Assembly (NCBI GenBank): GCA_913051775.1
Contig: CAJXCL010000017.1
Coordinates: forward strand, 1 to 34,246
Direction: 5' to 3'
DNA: 34,246 nucleotides
DNA from: an uncultured Nitrospirota bacterium
Lineage (GTDB): Bacteria; Nitrospinota; Nitrospinia; CAJXCL01
The position numbers and the translations under genes were made by a program. Below are positions 1 through 8,835 of this stretch, piece after piece. Position 1 is the stretch's first letter. Each line of letters begins with the position of its first letter. The notes below the pieces were generated by a model, which was not told the DNA's origin, made no database searches, and was given only the letters and a program-made list of their open reading frames with translations.

Positions 1-1546
1 TAAGCTCAGTGAGATCTTCAAATACAATAACCATCCCAAGATAATCATTTTGTCTATTTCTCAGAACACTAATGCTGGTCAAAAGCGTTAACGTCACTCC
101 TCTCACAGTTACATTAATCTGTTCTTCTATGGAATCAAGACCTTTTTTATTCATTTTTTTTATAAGGGATCTAACAGGTTTTAAGAGTGCTTTTTTAAAA
201 ATTTCTTTATAATATTTTTCACTGAGGTCTTTAGAAGGTATCTTTAAAATATTAACAGCCGCTTTATTAACAGTCGTTATTTTTCCTGCCCGATCAAAAG
301 AGATAACACCGGCTCCTATATTTTCCAATACTGTTTCCATATATTTCCCATGTTTATCCAGCTCTGTGTTTATTTTCTTTAAATTATCCGTTGTTGCTTC
401 AATTTTAATTTTTCCCTGACGAAGATTGTCAGACATTTGGTTGAAAGAATCCACTAATATGCCGATCTCATCATTTGCCTTCACATCTATCTTAATGCTT
501 AAATTTCCAGCGGCAATTGCTTTCGTTCCTTCTGCAAGCTCTTGTATGGGATCTGTAATTCCCCTTGCTAGGTAAAACCCAAACCAAATGGCGGAAAAAA
601 GAATTAATAAAGTAATCATCAAAAAAGTAGTAATGTATCCTGCTTTAACAGGGTACTTTAAAAGCTTTTGCTGCTTATATTCCTCAAAAATTCTTTGAAT
701 TTCATTAATTTTTGAAATCATGCTCTTTGGAATATAATAAGCTGTCAAAACAACCCCCTGAACACTTTGATCTTGAGGTGTCAACACGGGCGATATCCCG
801 GCAATCATATATGCCTGTTGAAAAGATCTCAGTTCTGAAGTTGCATTTTTTTTTAATCCCTCATTAACTAATTCTGAAAAATCATTTAATTGAATTGTCT
901 CCTGAAGTTTAGGATTAAATATTTCTACTACCACGATATCTTTTTTAAATATTTTTATTGCGTCGACACCGTACTCGATTCTTTTATTTCTTACAAAATC
1001 AAAAAGGGTCTTGAGGTTTTCCTCTGCTAAAAGGTTTTTCTCGGTTACAATCTCACTCAGTTTTTCTGAGAAGTAAATAGAATTATTTTCATGGTTCTTG
1101 TAATAACTTTGAGCAACATGCAACGATTCTTTCAAGGAAGTTTCTACCTGCACATTAAACCAATTATCTATACTATATGTGAAAAGCTTGCTGGCTACCA
1201 GAAAAAGCAAAGCTGATGGAACAAGCGCGAGAGTTAGGAAGGCCAGAACAAGTTTTGTCTGAAATTTTGCGCCAATTATGCCGCTTCTTCTTTCAGAGTA
1301 AAGTTTTACCAAGTTTCTGAAAATTAATAAAACAAGAGCGCAAAGCAAAATAATAATAATATTAAATAAAGCAAAAACTATAACATTATTTAAGAGGGGG
1401 GAAGGGGTATGCTGCTGCATGATGAAGGTTTCTATAAAAGTTAAAAGCACCAACAAAATAAAAACAGAAATAGCAATCTTTATAATTCGACGTTTTTTCC
1501 TCCTTAAATATTCTTCAGATGGAAAAGTAGCATGTGGTTTTTGCAT
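1..1546 (-). CDS. NtrY-like sensor histidine kinase, 3'-truncated by window edge
   Basis: I translated 515 codons from the ATG at 1546 to the window edge without a stop. The order seen is: basic N-terminus; hydrophobic segments at about residues 21-43, 54-77 and 97-118; a roughly 180-residue extracytoplasmic region; a fourth membrane segment at about 304-326; a HAMP linker (RGITDPIQELAEGTKAIAAG at 329-348); and a PAS-like domain at about 402-510 (TVLENIGAGVISFDRAGKIT). This is the domain order of NtrY-type nitrogen-related sensor kinases. The DHp and ATPase domains would lie beyond base 1 and are not visible. An AAAGGGA ribosome-binding site lies 5' of the chosen ATG. It follows the DUF4390 gene by 19 bp, a pairing commonly seen in front of ntrY/ntrC-type systems. 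The signal sensed is unknown. Confidence 0.88.
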   Translation of the reverse strand, partial: MQKPHATFPSEEYLRRKKRRIIKIAISVFILLVLLTFIETFIMQQHTPSPLLNNVIVFALFNIIIILLCALVLLIFRNLVKLYSERRSGIIGAKFQTKLVLAFLTLALVPSALLFLVASKLFTYSIDNWFNVQVETSLKESLHVAQSYYKNHENNSIYFSEKLSEIVTEKNLLAEENLKTLFDFVRNKRIEYGVDAIKIFKKDIVVVEIFNPKLQETIQLNDFSELVNEGLKKNATSELRSFQQAYMIAGISPVLTPQDQSVQGVVLTAYYIPKSMISKINEIQRIFEEYKQQKLLKYPVKAGYITTFLMITLLILFSAIWFGFYLARGITDPIQELAEGTKAIAAGNLSIKIDVKANDEIGILVDSFNQMSDNLRQGKIKIEATTDNLKKINTELDKHGKYMETVLENIGAGVISFDRAGKITTVNKAAVNILKIPSKDLSEKYYKEIFKKALLKPVRSLIKKMNKKGLDSIEEQINVTVRGVTLTLLTSISVLRNRQNDYLGMVIVFEDLTEL

Positions 1547-1565
1547 GGCATCCCTTTAAAAGGGT

Positions 1566-2138
1566 TTATTTGAATGTAAAAGGAGAGGAGCTTTTCCAGG
1601 ATGTATCAAAGTTCAAATATGACATAAAAAGTAAAATGTAATTAAATGGAAACCAGGTTTGCTTGGAGTTAAGTTCGGCTTTTACGTTTACATAATATTT
1701 TTCTTTCTTATCTAATTTTTTATTTGAAATTAGGTGAATAGAATCCAGTTGAGCCATCTTTTTAACCACTTCATCAAAATCTTCAGTAATCCTTTTAGTT
1801 ATTTTATTCCCATTATTATCGATAATATTATATTTTTCCTTTAAAGTATCAAACTTCACATATCTTTTAATCGTACGAGTTGCCACCTTTTTGTCATAGA
1901 AAAAAGGAATTTTTCGTTTGAGAACCACAGCATAAGTGATCCCAACTGGCACTCCGGACTTGATAGCTTCTACAACATCTTCTGAAAATCCGTCTTTCAA
2001 AGAAGCGTCTAGTACAAGTCTTTTCCCTGTATTAAAAACTTCTATGTTAGCAATCGAAGCCGCCTTAGCATAAACTGGATTATTTACTAAAAGAATGGCA
2101 AGAGATACAAGGAATATCTTGAAAATTGCTCTAAACAT
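1566..2138 (-). CDS. DUF4390-domain exported protein
   Basis: This 190-residue protein has an N-terminal signal peptide (hydrophobic stretch about 6-20, likely cleavage near YAKA). The body resembles DUF4390, including the characteristic FPFNY block near the C-terminus. I start at ATG 2138 rather than an upstream TTG at 2144, because a GAGGT Shine-Dalgarno sits six bases before that ATG. A strong sigma-70 promoter lies just upstream (TTGACG, 17 bp, TATTAT). The gene is first in an operon with the NtrY-like kinase. The function of DUF4390 is not established; a periplasmic accessory role for the kinase is a guess from the conserved neighbourhood. Confidence 0.85.
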   Translation of the reverse strand: MFRAIFKIFLVSLAILLVNNPVYAKAASIANIEVFNTGKRLVLDASLKDGFSEDVVEAIKSGVPVGITYAVVLKRKIPFFYDKKVATRTIKRYVKFDTLKEKYNIIDNNGNKITKRITEDFDEVVKKMAQLDSIHLISNKKLDKKEKYYVNVKAELNSKQTWFPFNYILLFMSYLNFDTSWKSSSPFTFK

Positions 2139-2173
2139 AAGCAAACCTCAAAATAGTTAAAAATTGAATTGTC

Positions 2174-2202
2174 ATAATACTATCTTCTGCAGCGATCGTC
2201 AA
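2174..2202 (-). promoter_or_regulatory. Sigma-70-like promoter for DUF4390-ntrY operon
   Basis: On the minus strand a -35 TTGACG (2197-2202) and -10 TATTAT (2174-2179) are separated by exactly 17 bp. They lie about 36 bases before the DUF4390 start codon. Confidence 0.65.
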
Positions 2203-2226
2203 ATTTATTTCTATTCGAATATAAAG

Positions 2227-2235
2227 TGCTATAAT
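2227..2235 (+). promoter_or_regulatory. Extended -10 promoter for the ATC-hydrolase-family gene
   Basis: TGC-TATAAT at 2227-2235 is a consensus extended -10 element, 50 bases upstream of the ATG at 2286. No good -35 is visible, as is usual for extended -10 promoters. It is divergent from and close to the DUF4390 promoter. Confidence 0.5.
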
Positions 2236-2285
2236 CACAATGCTGATACTTTAAAATTACTGTTTTTTTTATTTAGGAGACTTTC

Positions 2286-2777
2286 ATGAGCACTGAAATT
2301 GAAAAAGCAAGACTCGAAACACGTGATGCGTTTAAAAATAGGGGACTCCTTTACAGACTATTTTTTGAAGAAATTTCAAAAGAAATAGGGGAAGAAAAAG
2401 CTGCAAATATTATGAAGAAAGCAATTTACAGATGGGGTGGCGCTAAGTCTGACCGATATCATGCGCTTGCCGGTAAAAAGGACTTCAAAGGAATAGCGGA
2501 TGAATTTATCAGAACGTCTGTTTGTAATGGAGAAGTATTCAAACCATCAATTCATAAAGTAGATAACAAATCAACAGTAATTGATATGGAAGGATGTCCA
2601 CTCGTAGAAGCATGGCGGGAAATGGGGCTTTCCGAAGAGGAAATAACAAAAATGTGCGAAATTTCCAATGCTACGGATTATGGAAAATATGAAGGAATGG
2701 GATTTAAGTTAACCATTGAGTCCACATTAGCCAAGGGCGAGGAAAAATGCAGGCTTAAAATAGAGGAGAAAGATTAA
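2286..2777 (+). CDS. L-2-amino-thiazoline-4-carboxylic acid hydrolase family protein
   Basis: This 163-residue soluble protein has no signal peptide. The C-terminal half carries the family pattern: an MEGCPLVEAWREMG block (about 102-115), a second Cys (MCEISNATD, about 124-132) and a final CRLKI. The N-terminal helix contains LLYRLFFEEISKEIGEEKAA. These match the ATC_hydrolase family, named after a Pseudomonas enzyme of L-cysteine production from 2-amino-thiazoline-4-carboxylate. Most members of this broad family are uncharacterised and the true substrate is unknown. An AGGAGA ribosome-binding site is well placed. It is transcribed alone, divergently from the DUF4390-ntrY operon. Confidence 0.7.
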   Translation: MSTEIEKARLETRDAFKNRGLLYRLFFEEISKEIGEEKAANIMKKAIYRWGGAKSDRYHALAGKKDFKGIADEFIRTSVCNGEVFKPSIHKVDNKSTVIDMEGCPLVEAWREMGLSEEEITKMCEISNATDYGKYEGMGFKLTIESTLAKGEEKCRLKIEEKD

Positions 2778-2828
2778 AAAAACAGAAATAACAAAATGTG
2801 TCACGCACTTTAACATAGCGAATACATT

Positions 2829-3260
2829 TCACTTCCACAACCCTCTTTTTCTTATCCTTGCGATTTGTTCGTATCGTCTAAATATTTTCCTATATTTAAA
2901 ATGGAATTTTGTGAATGCGTGGCAGTATCCCTGTTTAATTATCTCCGCATTTAGAAAAGTACCTTCTTCAAGAAAAGCATGGGCTAAGATCCGTTTATAT
3001 TTATCCCTCTGGTTTTGATCAAATTCTAATCTTATCTTTTTACCTTCTACCAAATTGGCAGTAAACATAGATGTTTTTTTGTTAAAGTATTGAACCGGCT
3101 TTTGAAGGCGCTTTGTTTCGGGTGCATCAACAACCATGTTGCATATTGCTGAAACAGGCCTAATATAGCGAATACAAGGCTGTGATTTACTTTCGGCATT
3201 ATAATTCACACCTAAAAGTTATGGCAATAAGTAGAACTATAGATAGAAGTTTTTTTATCT
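2829..3260 (-). pseudogene. Decayed thermonuclease (SNase-like) gene
   Basis: The C-terminal two thirds is clearly a staphylococcal-nuclease-like domain: VVDAPETKR, then LVEGKKIRLEFD, RDKYKRILAHAFLEEGTFLN, QGYCHAF and a terminal RKRGLW. The N-terminal part with the DGDT and RLIG motifs, including catalytic Asp21 and Arg35 equivalents, is missing or scrambled. Further upstream a lipoprotein or signal-peptide-like coding stretch (KKLLSIVLLIAITFRCEL) follows a GAGGAAAG ribosome-binding site, but its initiation codon reads ATA (3258-3260) and it hits a stop in another frame before the nuclease part. An open frame of 126 codons (3209-2829) survives. Start loss, a frameshift and missing catalytic residues point to a pseudogene. 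A near-identical 16-bp direct repeat lies at 2811-2826 and 3161-3176. Confidence 0.75.
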
Positions 3261-3482
3261 TTCCTCTATTCGGTCCAGAACGGTCTATCAGGGAGTTAAG
3301 CAGCGAGGATAATCATTGAAAGAATGAAGAAACTCGTTTGCAGGGAGTCTGAAGAAAAAGAGATGCGTTGCAAAGAACCTACCATGAAAAAAATGGAAGG
3401 AATGCAATTATTTATTTAAAGTTAAATATTGATGGCTAAACCGAATGGAAGCGGGCAAAACAAAAAGTACAATACGTGATTC
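3261..3482. other. Gene-poor spacer
   Basis: No convincing gene is visible. A 32-codon plus-strand frame around 3324-3420, rich in Lys and Glu, has no ribosome-binding site and no recognisable similarity. Confidence 0.4.
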
Positions 3483-4175
3483 TCATTTAATGTCATATAG
3501 TTTAGCGCCGTCTATTACAGCCTGATCCAAACTTTTCCATTTAATCTCATGTTCTTTTTTAGACTCATCTTGGATAATAAATATTTCTTGCTTCCCCTTT
3601 TTAACACATTGATCAAGGGTTTCATTCCCATTAATTCCATCTTCCTCTCTGTCTTTGTAGACGATGTCGTAGCGACCATCTTCATCACGATCCAGAACAT
3701 AGTAAAAGGGATTGTTGTTTAGAAGGTAGTGTTCATACCGCGTTTTTCCATATTCTTCGCGAGATTCAACAACTCCTACAGCCGGGCTTGGAATATAGTC
3801 AGTGTTCTCTTTAAGAACTACATCCACCTTAGTTGAAATTACGATATTCTTAGGGAATCTTTTTTTCATCTCCTCTGGCGTTGTAGAGGGAGTACTATAA
3901 CCATAATCCTGTGGCGACTGTCTATACACTGTTACAAAATCGACTTTCCCATTTTTATCTGTATCATAAAAAAAATTGATAAGACTTCTTCCATCTATCT
4001 CCCATTTTACGCGATTGTCGGTAGAAACCTCAGGTGGACGCCATTCTCTACACTCAGGACCTTCATAGGGAACCCACTCATATTTCGTATTTTCCAGGGC
4101 AAAAGCTGTCGAGGCGAACAGGGTAAGAAATCCAAACAGAGAAATTAATTTTAAACCGGAATTAAATGTCTTCAT
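3483..4175 (-). CDS. Exported hypothetical protein with calcium-loop-like motifs
   Basis: This 230-residue protein has an N-terminal signal peptide (hydrophobic about 9-25, cleavage likely after AFA). I do not recognise a named family. Two Asp-rich loops resemble EF-hand or dockerin calcium loops: DTDKNGKVD at 71-79 and DRDEDGRYD at 162-170, the second followed by a third acidic loop (DREEDGINGNE at 175-185). Each sits in a similar context (hydrophobic strand, loop, then an FV or IV pair followed by Tyr), suggesting an internal duplication. AAAGGA precedes the ATG. A consensus promoter lies about 50 bases upstream and the gene appears monocistronic. It is probably periplasmic or surface-exposed, with unknown role. 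Confidence 0.7.
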   Translation of the reverse strand: MKTFNSGLKLISLFGFLTLFASTAFALENTKYEWVPYEGPECREWRPPEVSTDNRVKWEIDGRSLINFFYDTDKNGKVDFVTVYRQSPQDYGYSTPSTTPEEMKKRFPKNIVISTKVDVVLKENTDYIPSPAVGVVESREEYGKTRYEHYLLNNNPFYYVLDRDEDGRYDIVYKDREEDGINGNETLDQCVKKGKQEIFIIQDESKKEHEIKWKSLDQAVIDGAKLYDIK

Positions 4176-4226
4176 TTTTTAAATCCTTTCATTTAAGCTT
4201 TTAATATTGTTGCAATATGTCTTACC

Positions 4227-4256
4227 ATATTAAGCTACCTTAAAGGTCTATGTCAA
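4227..4256 (-). promoter_or_regulatory. Sigma-70-like promoter for the exported hypothetical gene
   Basis: On the minus strand TTGACA (4251-4256, perfect -35) and TAATAT (4227-4232) are spaced by 18 bp, about 51 bases before the ATG at 4175. Confidence 0.6.
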
Positions 4257-4372
4257 TAGCAGTTTTGTGTTTATTAGTGCAGATCCTTAAATATCCAAAC
4301 ACTCCTTAGAATCCGATAGGTTATCAAGCCATCAGATTCAATGGTTCAACAAAAAACTAATCCGAGATACCC

Positions 4373-5077
4373 TTAAATCAACTTAAAAAAGTTATTATAA
4401 AACTGTTGAGCTGATTTTTTAAGATTTTCTATCTTTTTGGTTGTATCATTTCTCATTTTTTTAGGATCAATATAGTCTTTGAGGCTATTTAGTTCTTCCT
4501 TATATTCTTCCATCCATTCAAAAGCAGCTTCTTCAGTGACTTCCAGATGGAACTGGAGCCCAATAATCTTTTCACCAATTTTAAAAGCCTGGTTTGGAAA
4601 AAGTTCTGATTCAGCCAATCTTTTTGCCCCTGATGGTATGTCAAATGTATCGCCGTGCCATTGAAAAACTGTAATGTCTTTTTCAAAACCAGCAAATAAG
4701 GCATCACTCATTCCATCACAGGTCAAAGATACAGAATACCAGCCGATTTCTTTTTTCTTTCCGGCAAATACCTTTGCCCCTGCTGTTTTAGCTATTAATT
4801 GTGAACCTAAACAAAGGCCGAGAGTCGCGATTTTTTTATTGATTGCTTCATGGATCAGACGTTCCTCATCAAGCAAATAAGGATGTTGTTTTGTTTCATA
4901 CACATTCATAGGACCGCCAAGTATGATAAGCGCGGAATAACCGGAAAGATTTTCAGGAACTTTGTCATTGTTGTACAACTGGATGTAGTGATATTCCATG
5001 TTCCTGTTTTTAATAGCGGCTTCCATTGTCCCAAGGTTTTCACAACCTATATTTTGTAAAACAAGAATTTTTTTCAT
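4373..5077 (-). CDS. Class I glutamine amidotransferase-like protein
   Basis: This 234-residue cytoplasmic protein has the full triad-type glutaminase signature: oxyanion region LGGPMNVYE (53-61), nucleophile Cys89 in LGLCLGSQLIA, and the His/Glu pair in QFHLEVT (H177, E179). It stands alone rather than fused to a synthetase. It resembles the GMP-synthase-like amidotransferases of unknown partner, some of which act as gamma-glutamyl hydrolases or transferases. No synthetase subunit gene is adjacent, so the ammonia acceptor or substrate cannot be named. No Shine-Dalgarno precedes the ATG. Transcription converges on nothing; the next gene downstream on the strand has its own promoter. Confidence 0.85.
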   Translation of the reverse strand: MKKILVLQNIGCENLGTMEAAIKNRNMEYHYIQLYNNDKVPENLSGYSALIILGGPMNVYETKQHPYLLDEERLIHEAINKKIATLGLCLGSQLIAKTAGAKVFAGKKKEIGWYSVSLTCDGMSDALFAGFEKDITVFQWHGDTFDIPSGAKRLAESELFPNQAFKIGEKIIGLQFHLEVTEEAAFEWMEEYKEELNSLKDYIDPKKMRNDTTKKIENLKKSAQQFYNNFFKLI

Positions 5078-5097
5078 TTATTTCAAGCTTGAGATCA

Positions 5098-5250
5098 CAG
5101 CGTGGCTAGACCGCAACAAATTATAACCCTCTGTATCCCCATTTGCTAACGGGGAATGAAGAGAGAATTCCCCTCTAACAGTGTCCCTCTGGGACTGGGG
5201 TGTGTTAAAAAACTTTGCCAAAAAAACACGATGTTGCAAGTTTTTAATAT
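5098..5250 (+). repeat. Dispersed repeat unit, short class (copy c)
   Basis: The unit runs from CAGCGTGGCTAGACCGC to GATGTTGCAAGTTTTTAAT. The left half contains TAACCCTCTGTATCC and an imperfect GGGG/CCCC-rich palindromic stretch. It aligns along its length with the minus-strand copy at 28496-28646: both have the GTGG left end, AAATTA(C/T)AACCC(C/T)CTGTATCC and the AATGTY..AAGTTT right end. It is non-coding. Confidence 0.6.
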
Positions 5251-5460
5251 AAAGCGCAGATCATCATTGTTTTTATTTTGATAAAATACGAGAAAAACTA
5301 TATTATATGAAGTTATTTTTTGCAAGGCGAAATCGGCTGGATAACTGAACCGCAAAGTTCACGAAGAACGCGCAATAGATTCTTTGAACTGTATGGATAT
5401 ATTTTTCTTCATTATTTTCAAGTGATTCATGGTTTATTAAGAATTTAGGAGCAATACAGT
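5251..5460. other. aspS leader region with a repeat-like fragment
   Basis: No gene is visible. At 5351-5375 the string ACCGCAAAGTTCACGAAGAA resembles one arm of the CCGCAGAG-type palindrome found at 13418-13486. The aspS promoter is not clear; a TTGAAC at about 5389 has only a weak -10 downstream. Confidence 0.35.
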
Positions 5461-7245
5461 ATGACAAAAACATCAGCAAAACTAAGAAAGACACATTCTT
5501 GTGGTGTTCTTACAAGTAAAAATGATGGAGAAGAAGTGGTTTTAATGGGATGGGCGGATACGAGAAGAGATCATGGCGGTTTGATATTTGTCGACCTCAG
5601 AGATCGTGAAGGTATAACGCAGGTTGTTCTTAACCCTGAAATAGACCAAATAGCTCACAATGCTGCACAGTCTATCCGCAATGAGTTTGTTATAGCAGTA
5701 AAAGGCAGGGTGCGGAAAAGGCCGGAAGGTATGGCCAACCCGAAACTAAAAACAGGAGAAATCGAAGTTTATACCAGTGATCTGGAAATCCTGAATGAAT
5801 CCAAACCCCTCCCTATTTCTTTTGACAATAGAGAAGAGATTTCCGAAAACAACAGGCTGAAGTATCGTTTTTTGGATTTACGAAGCGCAGATTTACAAAA
5901 TAATCTCAAGTTGCGCCACAAGGTTTGCCGGGTTGTACGCAATTATCTAGACTCAAACGGTTTTATAGATATTGAAACACCTGTCTTAACAAAAAGCACC
6001 CCGGAAGGAGCACGCGATTACCTGGTACCAAGCAGACTCAATCCGGGCCAGTTTTACGCTCTACCTCAGTCTCCGCAACTATTTAAGCAATTGCTGATGG
6101 TTTCCGGTTTTGAACGTTATTACCAGATAGTCAAATGCTTCAGGGATGAAGACCTGAGGGCAGACCGCCAACCGGAGTTTACACAAATTGATATGGAAAT
6201 GGCATTTGTTAATGAAAAAGATGTATTTTCTTTTGTCGAAGGGATGATATCTAATATTTACAAAGAAATCAAAGGTATTGAACTGAAATTACCATTTGAT
6301 ACTTTACCATACCGGGAAGCCATGGACAGGTTCGGAAATGATCATCCCGATGCGCGGTTTGGGTTGGAATTAAGGGACATAACTGATCTTGCCAAACAGT
6401 CTGATTTTAAAGTTTTCACAACGGCAACGGATAAAAAAGGACTGGTAAAGGCTATTAACGCAAAAGGATGCGCGGATTTTTCGCGGAAGGAATTAGATGA
6501 TTTAACAGAAAATGCAAAAGTTTATGGGGCAAAAGGCATGGCGTGGATTAAAATTAACAAAGACGGCCTGCAATCCCCAATAATTAAATTCTTCAGCGAA
6601 GAGTTAATGGATCAAATTGTGAATCGATTAGAAGGAAATGAGGGAGACCTTCTTCTTTTTATGGCTGATACCCCAAAGATAGTGGCTGATACTCTATCAT
6701 ACCTACGGATAACCATAGCAAAACGTTTGAATCTAATTGACGAATCAAAGATTAATTTTGTTTGGGTTACAGATTTCCCGTTAGTGGAATATGATGAGGA
6801 GCAAAAAAAATATAACGCTATGCACCACCCTTTTACATCTCCGAGTGATAGTGATCTCGAATATTTTGAATCAGATCCAGCTAAAATAAAAGCAAAGGCC
6901 TATGATCTTGTTTTGAATGGAACGGAAATTGGTGGGGGAAGCATAAGAATTCACAGGAAAGAAATACAGGATAAGATGTTTAAACTTCTCGGCATATCGA
7001 AAAAAGAGGCTGAAAAACGGTTTGGATTTTTACTCCATGCCTTGGAGCACGGAGCTCCTCCTCATGGCGGCATAGCCTTTGGATTGGATAGAATATTAAT
7101 GATTTTAATCGGCGCCGCGTCAATCAGGGACGTCATTGCGTTCCCAAAAACTCAAAAAGCCACCTGCCTCATGACCGACGCTCCCTCAAATGTGGATGAG
7201 AAACAATTAAAAGAACTTAAACTCAAGCTGAATGTGATCAAATAG
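5461..7245 (+). CDS. aspS: Aspartate--tRNA ligase
   Basis: This 594-residue class II synthetase charges tRNA with aspartate (Asx if tRNA-Asn is also used). An OB-fold anticodon-binding domain is at the N-terminus ([20 protein letters not shown], 30-49). Motif 2 is [14 protein letters not shown] at 227-240. Motif 3 is [12 protein letters not shown] near the C-terminus. The bacterial GAD insertion lies between motifs 2 and 3. Full length and AGGAG ribosome-binding site support the start. I see no gatCAB genes here, so discriminating versus non-discriminating use cannot be settled. It is followed after 127 bp by gltX in the same direction. Confidence 0.97.
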   Translation: MTKTSAKLRKTHSCGVLTSKNDGEEVVLMGWADTRRDHGGLIFVDLRDREGITQVVLNPEIDQIAHNAAQSIRNEFVIAVKGRVRKRPEGMANPKLKTGEIEVYTSDLEILNESKPLPISFDNREEISENNRLKYRFLDLRSADLQNNLKLRHKVCRVVRNYLDSNGFIDIETPVLTKSTPEGARDYLVPSRLNPGQFYALPQSPQLFKQLLMVSGFERYYQIVKCFRDEDLRADRQPEFTQIDMEMAFVNEKDVFSFVEGMISNIYKEIKGIELKLPFDTLPYREAMDRFGNDHPDARFGLELRDITDLAKQSDFKVFTTATDKKGLVKAINAKGCADFSRKELDDLTENAKVYGAKGMAWIKINKDGLQSPIIKFFSEELMDQIVNRLEGNEGDLLLFMADTPKIVADTLSYLRITIAKRLNLIDESKINFVWVTDFPLVEYDEEQKKYNAMHHPFTSPSDSDLEYFESDPAKIKAKAYDLVLNGTEIGGGSIRIHRKEIQDKMFKLLGISKKEAEKRFGFLLHALEHGAPPHGGIAFGLDRILMILIGAASIRDVIAFPKTQKATCLMTDAPSNVDEKQLKELKLKLNVIK

Positions 7246-7247
7246 GA

Positions 7248-7322
7248 ACCATAGCGCGGCCGTAACCTAAAAATAGAACACAGATTACGCTGATTAAACA
7301 GATTTTTGTTTCACAGATTCTC
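7248..7322. repeat. Dispersed-repeat fragments between aspS and gltX
   Basis: Immediately after the aspS stop, AGCGCGGCCG matches the left end of the 170-bp repeat at 24808. It is followed by AACACAGATTACGCTGATTA and a second AGATT-containing segment (7276-7322), which resembles a CACAGATTA-type intergenic repeat common in several bacterial groups. Confidence 0.4.
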
Positions 7323-7372
7323 CATAAAAGAGTACCTGCAAAACTTGAATTTTCAGATAAACCGAGGAAAAA

Positions 7373-8794
7373 ATGAAAAATAATGCCGTAAGAGTTCGTT
7401 TTGCGCCCTCCCCTACCGGTCATCTGCATATTGGCGGTGTGCGGACAGCGCTCTTTAATTACCTGTTTGCTAAACATAATAACGGAACTTTTTTGCTCCG
7501 TATAGAAGATACCGATACCTCCCGTTCCACCGAAGAGTCCATTCAGCAGATCATCGAAGGTCTCAAATGGATTGGGATAGAGTGGAATGAAGGACCTTTC
7601 AGACAGACTGAAAGAAAAAAAATTTATCAATCTTATCTTAAAAAGCTTTTAAATGAAGGAAAAGCCTATAAGTGTTATTGTTCTTCGGAAAATCTTCGTG
7701 AAATACGGGAAAAGGCGATGGCTGCAGGAGAAAATCCACGATATAACAGAAAATGCCGCGATTTAAGTGAACATCCAAAAGAGAAACCTTTTGTTGTCCG
7801 ATTCCGAACTCCAGTTGACGGCTCGGTCACTATAAAGGATCTGCTCCATGGTGAAGTTACTTTTAATATGTCTGAAATGGACGATATAATCTTAGCCCGA
7901 TCAGACGGTAGCCCAACTTACAATTTTGTAGTTGTTGTGGATGACGTAGAAATGGAAATCACTCATGTGATCCGCGGAGACGATCACCTGTCTAATACTC
8001 CAAAGCAGGCGCTTTTATACCAGGGTCTTAATCTCCCATTCCCTGAATTCATTCACATCCCAATGATTCTCGGCAAGGACAAAAAACGACTGAGCAAGAG
8101 GCACGGAGCCACTTCGATTCTAGCATATAAAGATATGGGATACCTGTCGGAAGCGATGATTAATTATCTCGTTCGCCTCGGCTGGTCTTCCGGGGATCAG
8201 GAAATTTTCTCCAAAAAAGAAATGATCGAGAAGTTTACCTTGGAAAATATAAATAAATCAGCCGGAGTATTCGACACTGATAAATCGCTCTGGCTAAACC
8301 AGCATTATATTAAAGAAAGCAGACCTTCTGATATATCCCCTCTTTTGAAAAAATTCTTAGTACTTGAAAATATAATTTCTACTGAGAACGATTTTGCTGA
8401 TAATGAAATAGAAAAGGTTATCCCTTCATTACAAGAGCGAAGCAAAACTCTAATTGAGATGGCTCATAAAGCGGAGTTTTATTTTAAAGAGGAAATAGTT
8501 TATAACGAAGCTGCGGCTAAGAAATATTTAAAAACTGATATTCTTTTAATATTTAAAGAGTTTGAAGATAAACTTATAGCTATATATGATGCTTTATCCT
8601 ATGAAAATTTAGAACCTATATTTGATGAATTAATGAAAAATCATAATCTCAAATTAGGTAAAATCGCCCAGCCGTTAAGAGTCGCACTAACGGGATTAAA
8701 AGAAAGTCCCGGAATATTTGAAGTAATCGTTTTGTTAGGCAAAGATAAGGTCTTAAAGCGTTTGCAGAAAGCTATTGAATACATCCAACCTTAA
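7373..8794 (+). CDS. gltX: Glutamate--tRNA ligase
   Basis: This 473-residue class I synthetase makes glutamyl-tRNA for translation (and for C5-pathway tetrapyrroles if present). The HIGH-type motif is in HLHIGG (17-22). The KMSKS-equivalent is KRLSK at 238-242. Zinc-binding cysteines are C101, C103 and C128 with Y124 (CYC...YNRKC). The C-terminal helical anticodon-binding region is complete. GAGG precedes the ATG at a good distance. The next gene, DUF2784, begins 41 bp downstream and is probably co-transcribed. Confidence 0.97.
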   Translation: MKNNAVRVRFAPSPTGHLHIGGVRTALFNYLFAKHNNGTFLLRIEDTDTSRSTEESIQQIIEGLKWIGIEWNEGPFRQTERKKIYQSYLKKLLNEGKAYKCYCSSENLREIREKAMAAGENPRYNRKCRDLSEHPKEKPFVVRFRTPVDGSVTIKDLLHGEVTFNMSEMDDIILARSDGSPTYNFVVVVDDVEMEITHVIRGDDHLSNTPKQALLYQGLNLPFPEFIHIPMILGKDKKRLSKRHGATSILAYKDMGYLSEAMINYLVRLGWSSGDQEIFSKKEMIEKFTLENINKSAGVFDTDKSLWLNQHYIKESRPSDISPLLKKFLVLENIISTENDFADNEIEKVIPSLQERSKTLIEMAHKAEFYFKEEIVYNEAAAKKYLKTDILLIFKEFEDKLIAIYDALSYENLEPIFDELMKNHNLKLGKIAQPLRVALTGLKESPGIFEVIVLLGKDKVLKRLQKAIEYIQP

Positions 8795-8835
8795 ATAATT
8801 TAACCTCAGAGTTTGCCAATCTTGCAGAGAGAAAG

